From Sternotherus odoratus (lineage: Eukaryota; Chordata; Testudines; Kinosternidae): a stretch of DNA of 64,000 nt. The stretch lies in contig JAVMKO010000003.1 of NCBI GenBank assembly GCA_032164245.1, positions 87,216,390-87,280,389 of the forward strand, written 5' to 3'. Made by a program: the position numbers and the translations under genes. Position 1 is the stretch's first letter, and every line of letters starts with the position of its first letter. Below, in pieces: positions 23,752-35,735 of the stretch. The notes beneath the pieces are model-generated. The model did not search any database. It was not told the DNA's origin and worked only from the letters and a program-made list of their open reading frames with translations.

Positions 23752-23785
<34 letters not shown>

Positions 23786-23835
23786 TACTCACACACACAC
23801 ACACACTGTTTGAGAGAGAGAAAGAGAGAAAGTGT
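23752..23835 (+). repeat. (TC)n-(AC)n-(GA)n compound microsatellite
   Basis: A run of TC is followed by CA repeats interrupted by 'tactc' and then a GA-rich stretch. It explains the SHTHTHT-type peptides in several frames. Confidence 0.95.
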
Positions 23836-25788
23836 GTGCTGTCTTCTGGAGAAATCTCAGAGACTGTATTGTCTCTTTAAGAAAGGCATTTACTCACTGC
23901 CCAAGTCTCCATACCTCTCTCTCCCACCTGACAGGGCTCAGGACAGAGAAGGAGATCTTTCAGCCAGTGCTTTAAAGAGACAGCAAAGTGTCTCTCAGAA
24001 ACTTCCCCAGCAAACACATGCACACGCACACACACACGCACTCTGTCTCTGGGTCACGCACCCTGTCTCTGTGCTTCACTCATGCATGCACCCACACTTA
24101 CACACAGTCTTTCACAGTCACTTCCCAACACATACTTGTATTGTTGTTGTTATTACTTGGTGCTTTCTGCAAGGCGCATATATTCTCTGTAATTTTATTC
24201 TTTCATAGTGTGTTATTTTAGTGTTTTGACTGGTCCATGCATTTCATAATTTTTATTTCTTTTACACTTAAATTTAATTCTTTGAGTAGTGAGTTCTAAA
24301 ATGCCTAACCTGTCCTGGGTGGAGTAATTATCCCTATTTTTTTTTATTAATTTTCTAATTTTTTTTTAAATTATATCTGGGTTTTTTTCCTACTGATGGC
24401 TCACATCCACACGTACCTTGTGCAGATAACAATTTATTCCGCACATGGATGGAAAAAATTAGAGGGAACACTGGTCCACAGTTGAAAAAAAGATATTGAT
24501 AAGTTGGAGAGTATTCAGAGGAGAGCCATGAATATAAATACAGGATTAGGAAACATGCCTTATATTGATAAAAATATCGATCTCCTTGAGTCTGTTTTAA
24601 CAAAGAGAAGGTCTTCGTCGTCATTTGCACAGACTTGTAAGGGGAACAAAAAATTGATAATGGGATCTTCAGTCTAGCACAATCTCCCAGGGCTGGATGT
24701 TGAAGCTAAATAAATAAGATGCATGTTTTTAATGGTGAAAGTCATTTATCATTGGAACAATTTACCAAGGGTTGTGGTGGATTCTCCATTACTGTTAATT
24801 TTTAAAATCAAGATTGGATGGGTTTTAAAAAGATATATTCTAATTCCAACAGACATTAATTCAGGGAACTTCTATAGCTGTTTTATATAGGTCATCAGAG
24901 TAGATCAGGGGTCTCAAACATGCAGGGCCCGCAGAGCCCTTCCCTGCAGCCCGCCAAGCTCCCCTTCCCCTCTCCCCACATATCTCTCCCCCCCCCCCCC
25001 CCCGTCCCTGCATCCTTCCCCATAGAGTTATTTCTTTCTCCAGTGGCATAGTCTGCCACTGAAATGCCGCTGAATCTGCGGCCCTCCCATGACTGCCGCC
25101 CTGAGTGCATGCCAGGAGCTGCCCCTGGGCATAGCAGTTTCCAGGAGGGAGGGGCCAGGAGCAGTAAGCCTCCTGCAGAGAGGGACAGGGGGAACGTGGG
25201 GGGCCTCCTCCCCTCTGCCGGAGGCTTACCACTCCTGGTCCCTCCCTCCTGGAAACTACTATGCCACTGGAGAACTGCCTGGAGGTAGGTAGAGAGCAGG
25301 AAGCAGCGTGGTTTGGGGGAAGGAGGCGGAGAGCTTAGCGCCCCCAGACAACAGCTGGGAGGGGGCGGGGCACTGTGGGGAGCTTGGTGGGCCTCCTCCC
25401 GTCTACAGGAGTCTTACCACTCCTGGCCACAGCTGCAGAGGGCTCCTGCAAAGTGCCTGGAAACCAGGGCTTGGCTGTGGCCCAGCCACAGAGAAGTCAT
25501 CCTGCCTTTGGGTGGGCACCACTGCCCTGCCAGCAGCCAGAGGTGAGCGCCGAGCTGCTTGGGTGGGCGGGGGGGTCCAGCGCAGGGCTGCTCGGGCGGG
25601 CGGGGGGGTCCGGCGCGGGTTTGCTTGGGCGAGCGGGGGGGTTCGCGGGGCTGCTCGGGCGGGCGGAGGCTTAAAGTCAGATGCCTCTTCACTAGCCCAC
25701 AACAGACCTAGAGAGGTCGATTTTAGCGCTACTTCTCTCCTCAAGCAGGAGTTATCAAGTCGATTTTGAGGGCCCTTTAAATCGACTT

Positions 25789-25877
25789 TAAGGGCATGTG
25801 TGTGAAGACAGGTACACGTTTATTTCGACTTAACGTCGTTAAAGTCGACGTTAAGTCGTAGTGAAAACATGCCCTTA
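25789..25877. mobile_element. Short palindromic MITE with perfect inner hairpin
   Basis: Outer arms 'aagggcatgtgtgtga' and 'gtgaaaacatgccctt' are inverted repeats. Inside, CGACTTAACGTCG (25826-25838) and CGACGTTAAGTCG (25846-25858) are perfect 13-bp inverse copies around a 7-bp loop. Confidence 0.7.
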
Positions 25878-26304
25878 GTTTGCCTATAATTCAGACAAAG
25901 GTGAGGGGGATTGGTGCATCTCTACTATTTTGTATTTTACTGAAAATATGTGGCCTTCTGAGCCAAAAATGTACAAAGCTCAAACAACCGCAGAACAGTT
26001 CTTTTCCACTTAGTACCTTTCCACAGTGGCAAAATAAAAGCCTTGTTTATACAGAAAGACATCTTCTTAGTCTCTTGGATGGCAAAATAAGTCATTAAAC
26101 ACATCCCCTACCAGATTGAAGATTGCCTCTAGACAGTTTAAACAGGATAGTGACTGTGAAGAGACCTTTGTGGCCTTAGGAAAGAACATTTCAGTTTTGA
26201 CCAGATTGGTAGTTCAGTTTGCTGAACAGATAAATCTGAATCAGCCCTGCCCTCCACATAAAAGTTAGAAATTAACTGTGGTTAAAAGCACACCCTGAGT
26301 TGAA

Positions 26305-26780
26305 CCCAAGTGCTTGAAAGAATATGTAGATATCATTTCTAACTTACACAAACAGTTTGATGTGCGGTTTAAAGATTTCAAGGCACTTGAACCACATTTT
26401 CAATTTTTTTCACACCCTTTGCTGTTGAAATTGACAATATTGCAGAGGAAATGCAGATGGCGTTAGTGAAGCTTCAGTGTGATACCATTTTGAAGCAGAA
26501 GTTTACAGATGTTGGAATTCCAGAATTCTACAGGTTTCGTTCAAAATAAAGATTTCCCATGTTATTCTGTGCTTCCGAAAGGAAAATGGCAATGTTTGGA
26601 AGTACATATATATTTGAACAGTTTTTCTCTTCCATGAAGATTAACAAATCTGTGTTGAGGTCAAGGCTCACTGATGAACATTTGAAAGCAACACTGAGAT
26701 TGGGTTCGTCTCAGGATATCAAACCTAATATTGATGCTCTGATTGATGCAAAATGCTGCCAGCTAAGTGTCCAAAAATGA
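26305..26780 (+). pseudogene. hAT transposase C-terminal relic (GTF2IRD2-like family)
   Basis: Encodes the C-terminal part of a Charlie-type hAT transposase, the family from which GTF2IRD2-type host genes derive. Reading begins around CLKEYVDIISNLHKQF, shifts frame near a T homopolymer at about 26403, then runs through AEEMQMALVKLQCD and DVGIPEFYRF. A TAA near 26548 interrupts it. The last part, MAMFGSTY...FFSSMKINKS then RSRLTDEHLKATLR, is the hATC dimerisation region. At least one frameshift and one stop make it non-functional. The N-terminal zinc finger and catalytic core are not recognised upstream. Confidence 0.85.
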
Positions 26781-27379
26781 AATGACTGCCAAAATTAGCA
26801 CTGACTTTTCACATTACAGTTAAAGAAGTTAATAAAAAAAGTTAATACATTTAATAGCATACTATATTACTCTTCATTTTTTACTATACTTTTGTATCGT
26901 CGTATGTGTAACACTGAGGCGGAGTATGAGGCTCAGATTTGTTAAGCGGTGGAGTAGTTCACCTAAGGCAGGGGTCTCAAACACATGACCCACGGGGTTA
27001 TTTTCTGCAGCCCGCCAAGCTCCCTGCACCCCTTTTCTCTCCCCATTTTATTTCCTGCAGCTGCCAAGCTCTCCCTGCCCCCTCACTTCCAGACATTTGC
27101 CATTGCCAAACAGCTGTTGGCGGTGCTTAGCCCTTTCCAGGAGGGAGGGGGGGAGGAGCGGGAAGCTGCACGCTCAGAGGAGGAGGTGGGGCAGGACCTC
27201 ATGGAAGGGGTGGAGTGGGGGGCGGTGGTAGGGCCAGGGGCAGCATGTCAGTAATGCAGCCCTCAGGCCAATGCACTAGTCCTCATGCGCCCCTTGTGGT
27301 CATTTGAGCTTGAGACCTCTGGACTAGATTATCACAGGAGCTTCCTATGGTTTTATAATCTATAAAATTGGCATACTGA

Positions 27380-27455
27380 TACAGTATTTACCCACCTTTG
27401 TCAAGTGACTTGATGGGAGAGACAGCAGTTTGAGATGAAAGGCATTATATAAAAG
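27380..27455 (-). mobile_element. CORE-SINE-like fragment
   Basis: The words 'acctttgtcaagtgacttga' and 'gagatgaaaggcattatataaaagtg' resemble the reverse orientation of a CORE-SINE head also seen in forward orientation at 34432-34530. Short and diverged. Confidence 0.4.
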
Positions 27456-30140
27456 TGTGAATGGAAAAATCTGTGTGAGTCATCAGCATGTTTACACAAC
27501 ACATTGCAAAGGTGTCACACACCCCCCCCCAACCCTCTTGCAAGCCCATTGTAATGCTGTAGTTGAGGCCCACTTTAGTTCTTCCCCCCTCATTACAGAA
27601 GCAATAGACTCCAAGACCTTGGGCAAGAAAAGCCAACATACATTAACAAAATAGAATGTTCTCTTTTAATAAGGCTTCAGGACATGAGCAATTATAACAA
27701 ACAGTTCATAAGATCCTTACCTCATGGACCTGGTTGAGAACTCCTAATCTTAACATCTCTAACACCAAATCTCGGAGTCTGATTAGGCTGGTTTCTTGCA
27801 GCCTGAGCAAAATCCCCCACCTACTTATTATAGCTTACCTTCCCCCCCCCCCCCCCTTGCTTAGCTTCCTCTTTCATATAACCCAGCTCTAGGGTGTGGC
27901 AGGGCCACTTTGATTGCACAAAGGCTCTTCCAGGTGTAGCTTCCAGTCTTTTCTATAAAGGGGTAATACAGTCCTTCACAATCATCCTGTTCCTATTGTA
28001 GCTGTTGAGAACACAATCAGGAGCAATTATTTATTTGTCAGTTCACAGAGCAGGAAACTAGAGAATTGCTCTTTATGGGATAACGAAGTGAGATTTCTTA
28101 ATGGTGTTTAATGCATTTGAGAGCAAGGGAAATACATATATATGGGAGCCTTTTAATAACTGTATGTTTTACAGCTTTCTTTCATCCTCCCAGGTTGTAA
28201 ACATGTCAGAGAAACAGTTCTGAATAGCACCCTAGACACTGTAATAAAAATGTAATAATATTATTCTTGTGTTTCTTATTGTGTGTCATGTTTCCCTGTT
28301 ACTTTTTGTAAAGCTATTGTAAACTGAATACGATTTCAGGGTTACATTTAACATTTTTATATTAATATGGATTTATTTTACAACTAGATGCTAATATAGA
28401 AAAGATGTAATTTTCATAGTAATTCACAAATTATGTCTATATGAAATTTCTAATGTATACTATTTTCTTTCTTTGAAGGGGTGGGATTTGAAGTTTTCTA
28501 TATTATTTGTAGGTATGGTAGTGTTCTTAATTAGTGGCACTAGAATTCTTTCACTAATTTACCTTACATACATTATAGGTATGATTATATAATAGTGCCA
28601 TATTATTACATTTGGTGAGAAATCTGGAATGTTGCCAGAACAGTGTCAAGCAATGGAACCTCCATCCAGTGTGTCTTGAGAAATTTCCTGTCCCTTCTGG
28701 ATTTTTTTTAAATGTTTCTTTTAGTGATGTGGGTAGCTAAATTATTACTACCCAGTTATATGCCTGTGAACAATTAATTTTGTTGTGCACAATATAAAAT
28801 ATGTCTTGTTTGAATCAAGGAATTTTAGATGCATCTAATGTATTGTATGTGCATTAGTTTGTCCTTTTTGGAACTTACCCCCAACATAAAATGTTTATAT
28901 GATATATATTTGCCATTTTAAATATATTTCTTGTATATTCATGAGGCTACATAAATATAATCCAGTGACAATGGACTCGATTTAACTCTGTTAAAGAACG
29001 CTTGTTCAATAAGATAGTTAGCTGATATAGAAAGTTGCTGGACTTTATTTTCACTAAAATGAATCAAGGTTCTGAGCCATTGACTTCATTGTGGCTGTCT
29101 GTCCATGGCGTGGTTTGTATGCATGTAAGAAATTGCAGGATCTGTGACAAAATAAATTCAATCACTTATTTTATTTCTTAACCTGAAAAAGGAAGTTCAA
29201 CTTGATCATTAGACACCAAACATACAAATCCAGTCAAGATATTAAAAGTAAGAGTCAGATATAAAAAAATAAGAGGTAGGTTAAATCTTCACTAACTTAT
29301 TGTTGTATAGATAATGGAGATACAAAAACACAAATATGCCAGAAAAAACAATGAAATATCAAAATTATTTAAATAATTAAAGGAAAAACTTTGGGAAACC
29401 AAAATAACAAAACACTGAAATCCCACTAAAATATACATATGTAGGGTTTTGTTTTGTTTTGGCTGTTTGGGAGGAAGGAAGGAAGGAAAAGTACAGTAAA
29501 ATAAAGTAACAGTTCAGTAAAAATCATATTGCAGTAGATTAAATACTAACATATGTATAATATAACAAGATAAACTATGTACTGTACATGGAGATAAACT
29601 GTTTTAAATTCACAAGATCCTATTATGCCAAGTATTTGTCTGAATGAGAGAGATTTAATCGGATATCCCAAATTCCTTCCATTGCACAAAGTCTTCCTTC
29701 TTTTTGTGCTGCAACTTTTTATATTTAATCACCACAGATATTATATTCCAACATGTAGTCATTGACATTTGGATATATTTTCAATTCGACTGCATTAATT
29801 TAGGTCCTGATCTTACAAGGAGTTCTGCACAGGTGCAGATGTTCACTCTCCTGGAGCTCCTGGTAGGATTGAGGTTGTAATCCAGTACAACAACTTCAAC
29901 CACTAAATGCTATCTAAGCCAGCATCATTTGTAGCTTTATATCTTTTTCAGCAGAATTCTAGGGTTTGAGTTGTATAGAAGTATAGGTGAATTCACATGA
30001 TATTGGATGATTTTTTTTGTACCTGAAATTAGAATGCTTTAATTACTGAGCTGTACCTACAATAAGGTCCCTTTATCTGAATTACTGCTCTAATGAATGT
30101 GAGTCTGGGGACTGCTCTTCTTGTTTTAACTATAATTCAA
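27456..30140. other. Intron 1 segment, AT-rich, no feature assigned
   Basis: A poly-C tract lies at 27841-27856 and GGAA repeats at about 29474-29488. Bases 28100-28600 are long AT-rich text without repeat ends and could include conserved noncoding DNA, which sequence alone cannot show. Confidence 0.45.
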
Positions 30141-30525
30141 CATAGGCACCAGTTCCCTGGGTGCTCTGGGGATGGAGCACCCACAGGAAAAAAAATTGTG
30201 GATGCTCAGGACCCACAGGCAGTCCCATGGATCAATTCCTCCCTCTCCACCCAAGCCCTCTTGCCCACTGGTGGTCCCCACCAATCAGCCCATTTGAGGA
30301 GTATGCCCAAATTCCCCTCCCCCAGCACCTCCTGCTTGCCTATGATCAGCTGTTCAGCAGCATTCAGGAGACATGGGGGGGATAGGGAGGAGCAGGAGGA
30401 GGAGGAGACAGGGTCAGGAACAGGAAGAGGTGGAGCAGAGGGGGTAAGAGGCGAGGTGGAGGTTTCGGACAAGGGGTGGAGCAGGGGTTGAGTGTCCCAC
30501 CCAAATGGAGAAGTCTGTGCCTCTG
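30141..30525. mobile_element. hAT-like nonautonomous element
   Basis: The left end 'cataggcaccag' and the right end 'gtctgtgcctctg' are short inverted repeats bounding a GC-rich insert ('ctgggtgctctggggatggagcacccacagg') in AT-rich surroundings. No clear 8-bp duplication is seen. The ORFs within (30093-30491, 30206-30637) are compositional. Confidence 0.5.
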
Positions 30526-31552
30526 AGTCCAGATATATCTGTGGCTTATAAGACAGGAAAGCTGACTTGAACATGTTGGCCTGTTCTGAGTACTTAAGTG
30601 GAGCGTACACTTTTGTTTGGGTTTCTGTGCGTGGCAAATTTCATTCCTAGCAAATGCTTCCCCAGATCTTGCCCCCACTAAGCTGCTTTTATTTAAATGG
30701 ATATATCCTTTTTTAGCCAGTTCTACAAAAGTTCAATAAGTTCAAAGTCATAATTCGTTTTTAAAGCATTGCAAAGGGACTTCCCTTTGTGCTCTTCCCC
30801 CTATTCTGAGATAAACCAAGGTTTTTTCAACTCAAAATGGTGAAATTCACCACACCTGCGTAAAGCATAACTAACTTCTGTGGGTGAATTTGCTTCCTTT
30901 TGTCTCCATAAAAATTCAGATGGAAACTGATAATTTTGAGAACTATTAATAAAATATCTGGCATTTTGGGTAGGAAGAAATTGAATCAAGGTAAAATTTC
31001 CAAGCATGCTTCTGTATGATTTAACATCAAATTGTAAATGTGGTAATTTCTCCCCACCCCTGTTCATTGGATTAAGTATGTAGGTGATCTCCAGTAGTTG
31101 TTTGCCCGCCAGCTTGGGGAGCCATATGGTACCCTCCCTTCCACATAGTTTCTGTTGTGTGGTACTCTTCTGCATCATGGAGAATACCTGCAACATTTAG
31201 AGGGTTTATTGACAGGAAACAAGGTTCATCTGAAATGTTTGAAAACACACACAGACTGATTCTCATTTACACTAAGGCCACTTGATGCCACTCCAGCATT
31301 GTAAACAGGCCCATACTGTTTTATCTTGTAGTGTTTAAGATGAGACTTCCAGGGCCTACAGTCCCTGCACACCCAAACCTGCCATTCACTCACCTCACTG
31401 ATGGCTTTTGTACACAATAAATTTCCATAATTCACAAAGGGTGTAGCTCCATCAGCGCTAGCACTAGTGGAATCTATAATGCAGACAAGTTATAGGTGTT
31501 TTTACCAAGAAGGTGTCTAACAGGGTTAGTTGTCACAGACCTTATATCACCT
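30526..31552. other. Intron 1 segment, no feature assigned
   Basis: ORF 30801-31196 (minus) has no recognisable domain. No repeat ends seen. Confidence 0.45.
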
Positions 31553-31652
31553 GCGCCTTGTCTACAATATAGCTTAAAAATGGTAGTAGCACAAGTGGAA
31601 CTTCATCTTTTGGTGGGTAGAGATCTGAAATGTCCTAGTGAAGACAAGGCAT
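31553..31652. mobile_element. Short MITE of the 'TTGTCTACAC' type
   Basis: Left end CTGCGCCTTGTCTACAA faces right end TAGTGAAGACAAGGCAT in inverted orientation, about 100 bp apart. The same end motif appears at 23506, 25789 and 32899. Confidence 0.55.
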
Positions 31653-32898
31653 AGGAGTTTGCCTTGGCAAGGAATTCAGGATTGTGCTCTAAATCACCAT
31701 ATAAAACAAGGCCATCTGCATTGGCAAAAAAGGCGTGTTTTCCCAAATGAGTTAGCTCAGGTGACGTAAATTAAGTCAATTGAAAATGACCCTTACTACA
31801 TGGCTAATTCCTTTTAGATCCTTTGAGCTGGTTACATGGTAGCTTAGGAGGGAGCCTAATTTGAATTATAGTGGGATTTCGGTGTCTGGGTATCATAGAT
31901 GTTTTTTTAAAATCTCCATCTATATCTTTGTATGACTAAATTTTTTATTTTTCTAATCTGGATGTTTATGTGCTAGCTGGTGAATTTTGTTTTCTTTTGT
32001 AATTGTGTCTTTACATGTGTATAATTAGGGATCTAGAAGCCTTTTGGCATTGGCGCCATATATATAACAAATTGTTATTTATTATTACTGTGCTTCTTAA
32101 TTGAGTCCACATGGATATTAGTGGGAGTTCCACATGCAGAACCAAAGGTGGCATGTGTCTATAGAATGTTCTGGATCAGATACAAGTTTAAAACATGGAT
32201 TCTCTACTTTCTGATACTGTTGTACATTTCTATTGGGTGGATGAATGCAAATGCTTAATAATTTGATGGCTGAATGAAAGTGTTGCAGACAACACACACA
32301 GAGCAAAATGTTCCTCTCTGGTCCAGAATCTCTGTGAAGACCTGGGACAGAGATATAGAACCCTACCCTGTAGAGCAGATGTGGCTTTTACTTCTCCAAC
32401 TCATTCAGATGGAATGTAAGAGTACCACCATAAAAGGGCCTGGTTCAGTAGAGGAAGCAGGAAAAAGGAGAGCGTGTGGGAAATGCTGAATTGGAGGAGA
32501 CTCATTGAGAAAGGGAGGAATGGGGGTTAGGTTTACTGCCTAACTGGGCATTGATAGGGGGCACTTCAGGGTATCAGTGTGAAAGAAGGGGAAAGATTAC
32601 CACTTTTGGATGGGAGTCAGTCAGAGACATTTAATATGTTGCTGTTTAGACCAGTACTGATGCTTATCAACTGTAATGTGTGTGTATGGAGAAACAAAGA
32701 GTTAGAGATGTGGAGTGACCAGTATGTTGCTAAGCAGAAGCAGCCTATTAGCCAACTGTGGTTCCCAGTGCTGGTGGTAGCCCATTGGGGGCCCTAAGTA
32801 GGAATTTCCCCCCTCTCCATTACTAAAACAACTGTATTCTTATAATAAGAAGTGAATAGAAGGCCTCCTTGAGCTGCTCAGGGCCTTAAGCAATTGCT
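31653..32898. other. Intron 1 segment, no feature assigned
   Basis: No element ends or coding signal recognised. Confidence 0.45.
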
Positions 32899-33189
32899 TA
32901 GGGCATGTCTTACACTGGCACTTTTGTTGGCAAAACTTTTGTCGTTCAGGGATATTAAAAAAACCACCCTCACTGAACAACAAAATTTTTACCCATGAAA
33001 AACACCGATGTGAACAGCGATTTGACGGCAGGCGTGTTCTCCTGCTGACAAAGCTGCTGCCGCTTGTGGGGGGTGGTAGATTTTTGTCAGCAGAAGACCT
33101 CTCTCCTGACGATAAACATCAGCTACACTGCGTGCCTTTTAGTGACACAGCCATGTCGCTAAAAGCTGTGTAGTGTAGCCATAGCTGTA
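32899..33189. mobile_element. MITE/hAT-like element, 291 bp
   Basis: The left end 'agggcatgtcttacactgg' and the right end 'gtgtagtgtagccatagct' form imperfect terminal inverted repeats. The interior has the paired phrases 'gtcagcagaag' and 'ctgctgacaa'. The flanks 'aattgct' and 'aatctgct' agree apart from one inserted base, which may be a decayed duplication. Confidence 0.6.
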
Positions 33190-34431
33190 ATCTGCTTATG
33201 CCTAGCGCTGGCAGCTCCCCTCCACTTACCAGCCACACACTACCTTTCTTCACATGACTTGAATTGCTTAGCACCCTAACACAATGGAGGGTGCCTGCAG
33301 TATTTTGCCCTTAGTTAGAAACCATAAGCACTGGCAGATGTAAAGGTTCCCATTTGCTGTTCATTTGAGTTTACAAACAAATTAAAATTCCATGCTGTGA
33401 AAATGTGCTTGACCTTAATTTTATTTTTATAAGTGTGTTCCAAGTACTGAAAATTTGCATGCACAGTAGATACAGCTAGTTACATTCATATATATACCTT
33501 TAAACTTGGCATTCAAGAGTTTGAAAGAGAACTGGAATTTTTGGTGGTGTGGCATAAAATATATGCATCTTTTAATAGCTGTTTGACAGATTGTTACTTA
33601 GGCATGCTACACCTAACAGGAAAAGAGTTATTTTAAAAAAAAACACCTATATATAATTATATTTAGAATTATATAGGATTTTATCCTCTGCACACCACCA
33701 TGGCATCCAAGTACCTTCCAGTACTAAATTTAAACTGTTACTACTTGATATTAATATTCTAGGCATATATTAAGTTGACTGATTGAGTGAACCAGGAATA
33801 GAAAATTATACTGGTCTGAGGTCCAAGTCTTCCTTTAAGTCTTGGATGAGTTTCAGAAAGCACTCCTAGACTGAGTGACCAGAGACACCCTTAAGGTCAG
33901 CTAGCTCAAGACCTATCACAGCTAGAAAAGAATGTTCCTATATCTGTAGAGAGCTAGCATTTGTTTCTTGTCCTATCATATGACAAATTCCAAAGAAAAA
34001 AATCTTAGTGCCTGCATTATCAGATTATAGAAATGGAGGCCACATCTCATTTTGCTGGAAATATTGATGAAATGAGAGAACAACAGCAACATCAGGTAGC
34101 AAAAGATTTCATTCTGGGATGCAGGCTTTCCCCTTAAGGTTGTGCTGGACTGGAGCAATGCTCCTGCAGTTTCTCCCGATTCCATGTTTACAAAATGAGA
34201 AGTACTAGAGGGCATTAAGAAGAGCTGACTGATTGGTGAGCTACAGCCTTTAACCTTTACCTTGTAAATGCTTAGCTTAATGTCATCTAATTAGTACCAG
34301 ATAGTCCAAGAAGTGGATGAAAATATCTGTCTGTAAGCATAGGTGGGGTGTTCTTGATTTGTCTTTGAAATTAGATTAATAAATCCTATTACTATGACAA
34401 TAAAAGCATATTCTAAAGAGCAAGACTCCTT
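33190..34431. other. Intron 1 segment, no feature assigned
   Basis: AT-rich, nothing recognised. Confidence 0.45.
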
Positions 34432-34530
34432 GGCAATTCTATGGTGCATTTCATCCTAAAATCTCAAAGCACTTTGAAAACATTAGCTAATTTAAACCTC
34501 ACAACATCCCTCTGCAGAAAGGAATAATTT
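34432..34530 (+). mobile_element. CORE-SINE/MIR 5' half fragment
   Basis: Contains 'tcatcctaaaatctcaaagcactttg' then 'aacattagctaatttaaacctcacaac', the head-to-core order of this SINE group. Confidence 0.6.
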
Positions 34531-35470
34531 AAAGCAATCACAGACCCAGTGGGAAAGATATTGAAATGTATTGGGCTAGAAATGTGAATAATAATACCTT
34601 TTCATATAGTCATTTCTGTCATGCTATGTGTATTTTAAGAGAGATCCTTTATCGGGAAAATGTACAAAGCAGCCATGGAAGGCTTCCACCCCCAGGACCT
34701 GGCTTGTAGAATGTCAGTGGAGGTTTCTTTTGAAAGTGTATAGAGTGGTATTGTCCAGGCATGTTTGAGTAGGATGTATATTTCTTTTGGCTTCAGGGAA
34801 GTAAGGTACAGTTGTCATGCCCAGATGGAATCTTTGAAATATGCATGATAGTGGCAGCTGTGTGTGGGAAGAATGACTTGGAGTGTGTTGAGTAGGAGGC
34901 TTGTTTACTGTGTTAGTCTTCATGTAGCTACAAAGTTGAGTGGAGAGGCAAATGAGGAACACATTTTATGTCCATGCTTTACTGCCTCACTACGCCAGAC
35001 AATTGACTATTCTAGAAAAACATTATCCCTTTCCTTATAAAAATAATTGTGAAAGGTTAGTGAATTAATGAGAGAGACTGCTGGAAAAGTATTCTAGGCA
35101 ATTGCCTGGTACTACATCATCATTTTGGGCAAACTCTCCATCTTGGTGTAAATGCAGTTTAGCAAGGATTCATGTAGTTTTATGGATGTCCCCATTATAA
35201 AAAATAATCTTCTGTCTTCACCCTGCCTTTCTAATGTTATAGGATCCCACCTTTCCTTTTTATATGTAATTTCATATTTATCTTATAAATTTTTCCTATT
35301 GAACATATTTGGATGACCATATTGCTATGGTAGTTTCTTCTGATTCTTATGAATTTCATGCATAGTAACATTTGTCAACATTTCTTTTTTTTTTAGGCTC
35401 CAATCCTGTGAACACTGAAGTTCATGAATAAGTGTTTGCATGCTAGGGGCCTTGTTAACTACAGTTGTTA
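34531..35470. other. Intron 1 segment, no feature assigned
   Basis: Includes a poly-T run near 35386-35395. No repeat ends or coding signal recognised. Confidence 0.45.
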
Positions 35471-35735
35471 TTTATAAGAACATAAGAAAGGCCATACTGG
35501 GTCAGACCAACGGTCCATCTAGCCCAGCATCCTGTCTACCGACAGTGGCCAATGTCAGGTGCCCCGGAGTGAGTGAACCTAACAGGTAATGATCAAGTGA
35601 TCTCTCTTCCCATCCATCACCCCCCTCTGACAAACAGAGGCTAGGGACACCATTTCTTACCAATCCTGGCTAATAGCCATTAATGGACTTAACCTCCATG
35701 AATTTATCCAGTTCTCTTTTAAACCCTGTTATAGT

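Larger units (their letters stand above)
23100..24473. mobile_element. hAT-type element inside CR1 (1,374 bp)
   Basis: The left end CTCTGTTCCCTGTAA and the right end TTAGAGGGAACACTG are inverted repeats. The flanking 8-mers CTCCACCG and GTCCACAG agree at 6 of 8 positions, as expected for an old hAT target duplication. The interior holds a (TC)n(AC)n microsatellite and a smaller palindromic element (about 23506-23749). No transposase is recognised, so it is nonautonomous. Confidence 0.75.
24906..27321 (+). mobile_element. hAT element with decayed transposase (2,416 bp)
   Basis: The left end CAGGGGTCTCAAACATG and the right end GAGCTTGAGACCTCTG are inverted repeats. The flanking 8-mers GAGTAGAT and GACTAGAT match at 7 of 8 positions, and CR1 sequence continues on both sides, so these are the true boundaries. 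It carries a hAT transposase relic (26305-26780) near its right end. A second copy of the left end lies inside at 26969, so the element has three termini. A 89-bp MITE is nested at 25789-25877. A poly-C run lies at 24988-25003. Confidence 0.85.
22655..27365 (+). mobile_element. CR1 LINE split by two hAT insertions
   Basis: Three CR1 pieces are colinear on the plus strand: about 22655-23099 (RT, with NIFISDLEE and KFADDR words), 24474-24905 (C-terminal region and start of the 3' UTR) and 27322-27365 ('gactagattatcacaggagcttcctatgg...aatctat', the CR1 3' end). Removing 23100-24473 and 24906-27321 restores continuous CR1 text, such as 'gtctccacagtt' across the first junction. The reading frame is heavily decayed. 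Confidence 0.85.

Noticed and set aside
25308..25769. Overlapping GC-rich ORFs on both strands (up to 153 codons)
   Set aside because: They fall inside the hAT composite in 'gggcgggcggggg' repeats. The repeated GRAGG-type peptides are compositional.
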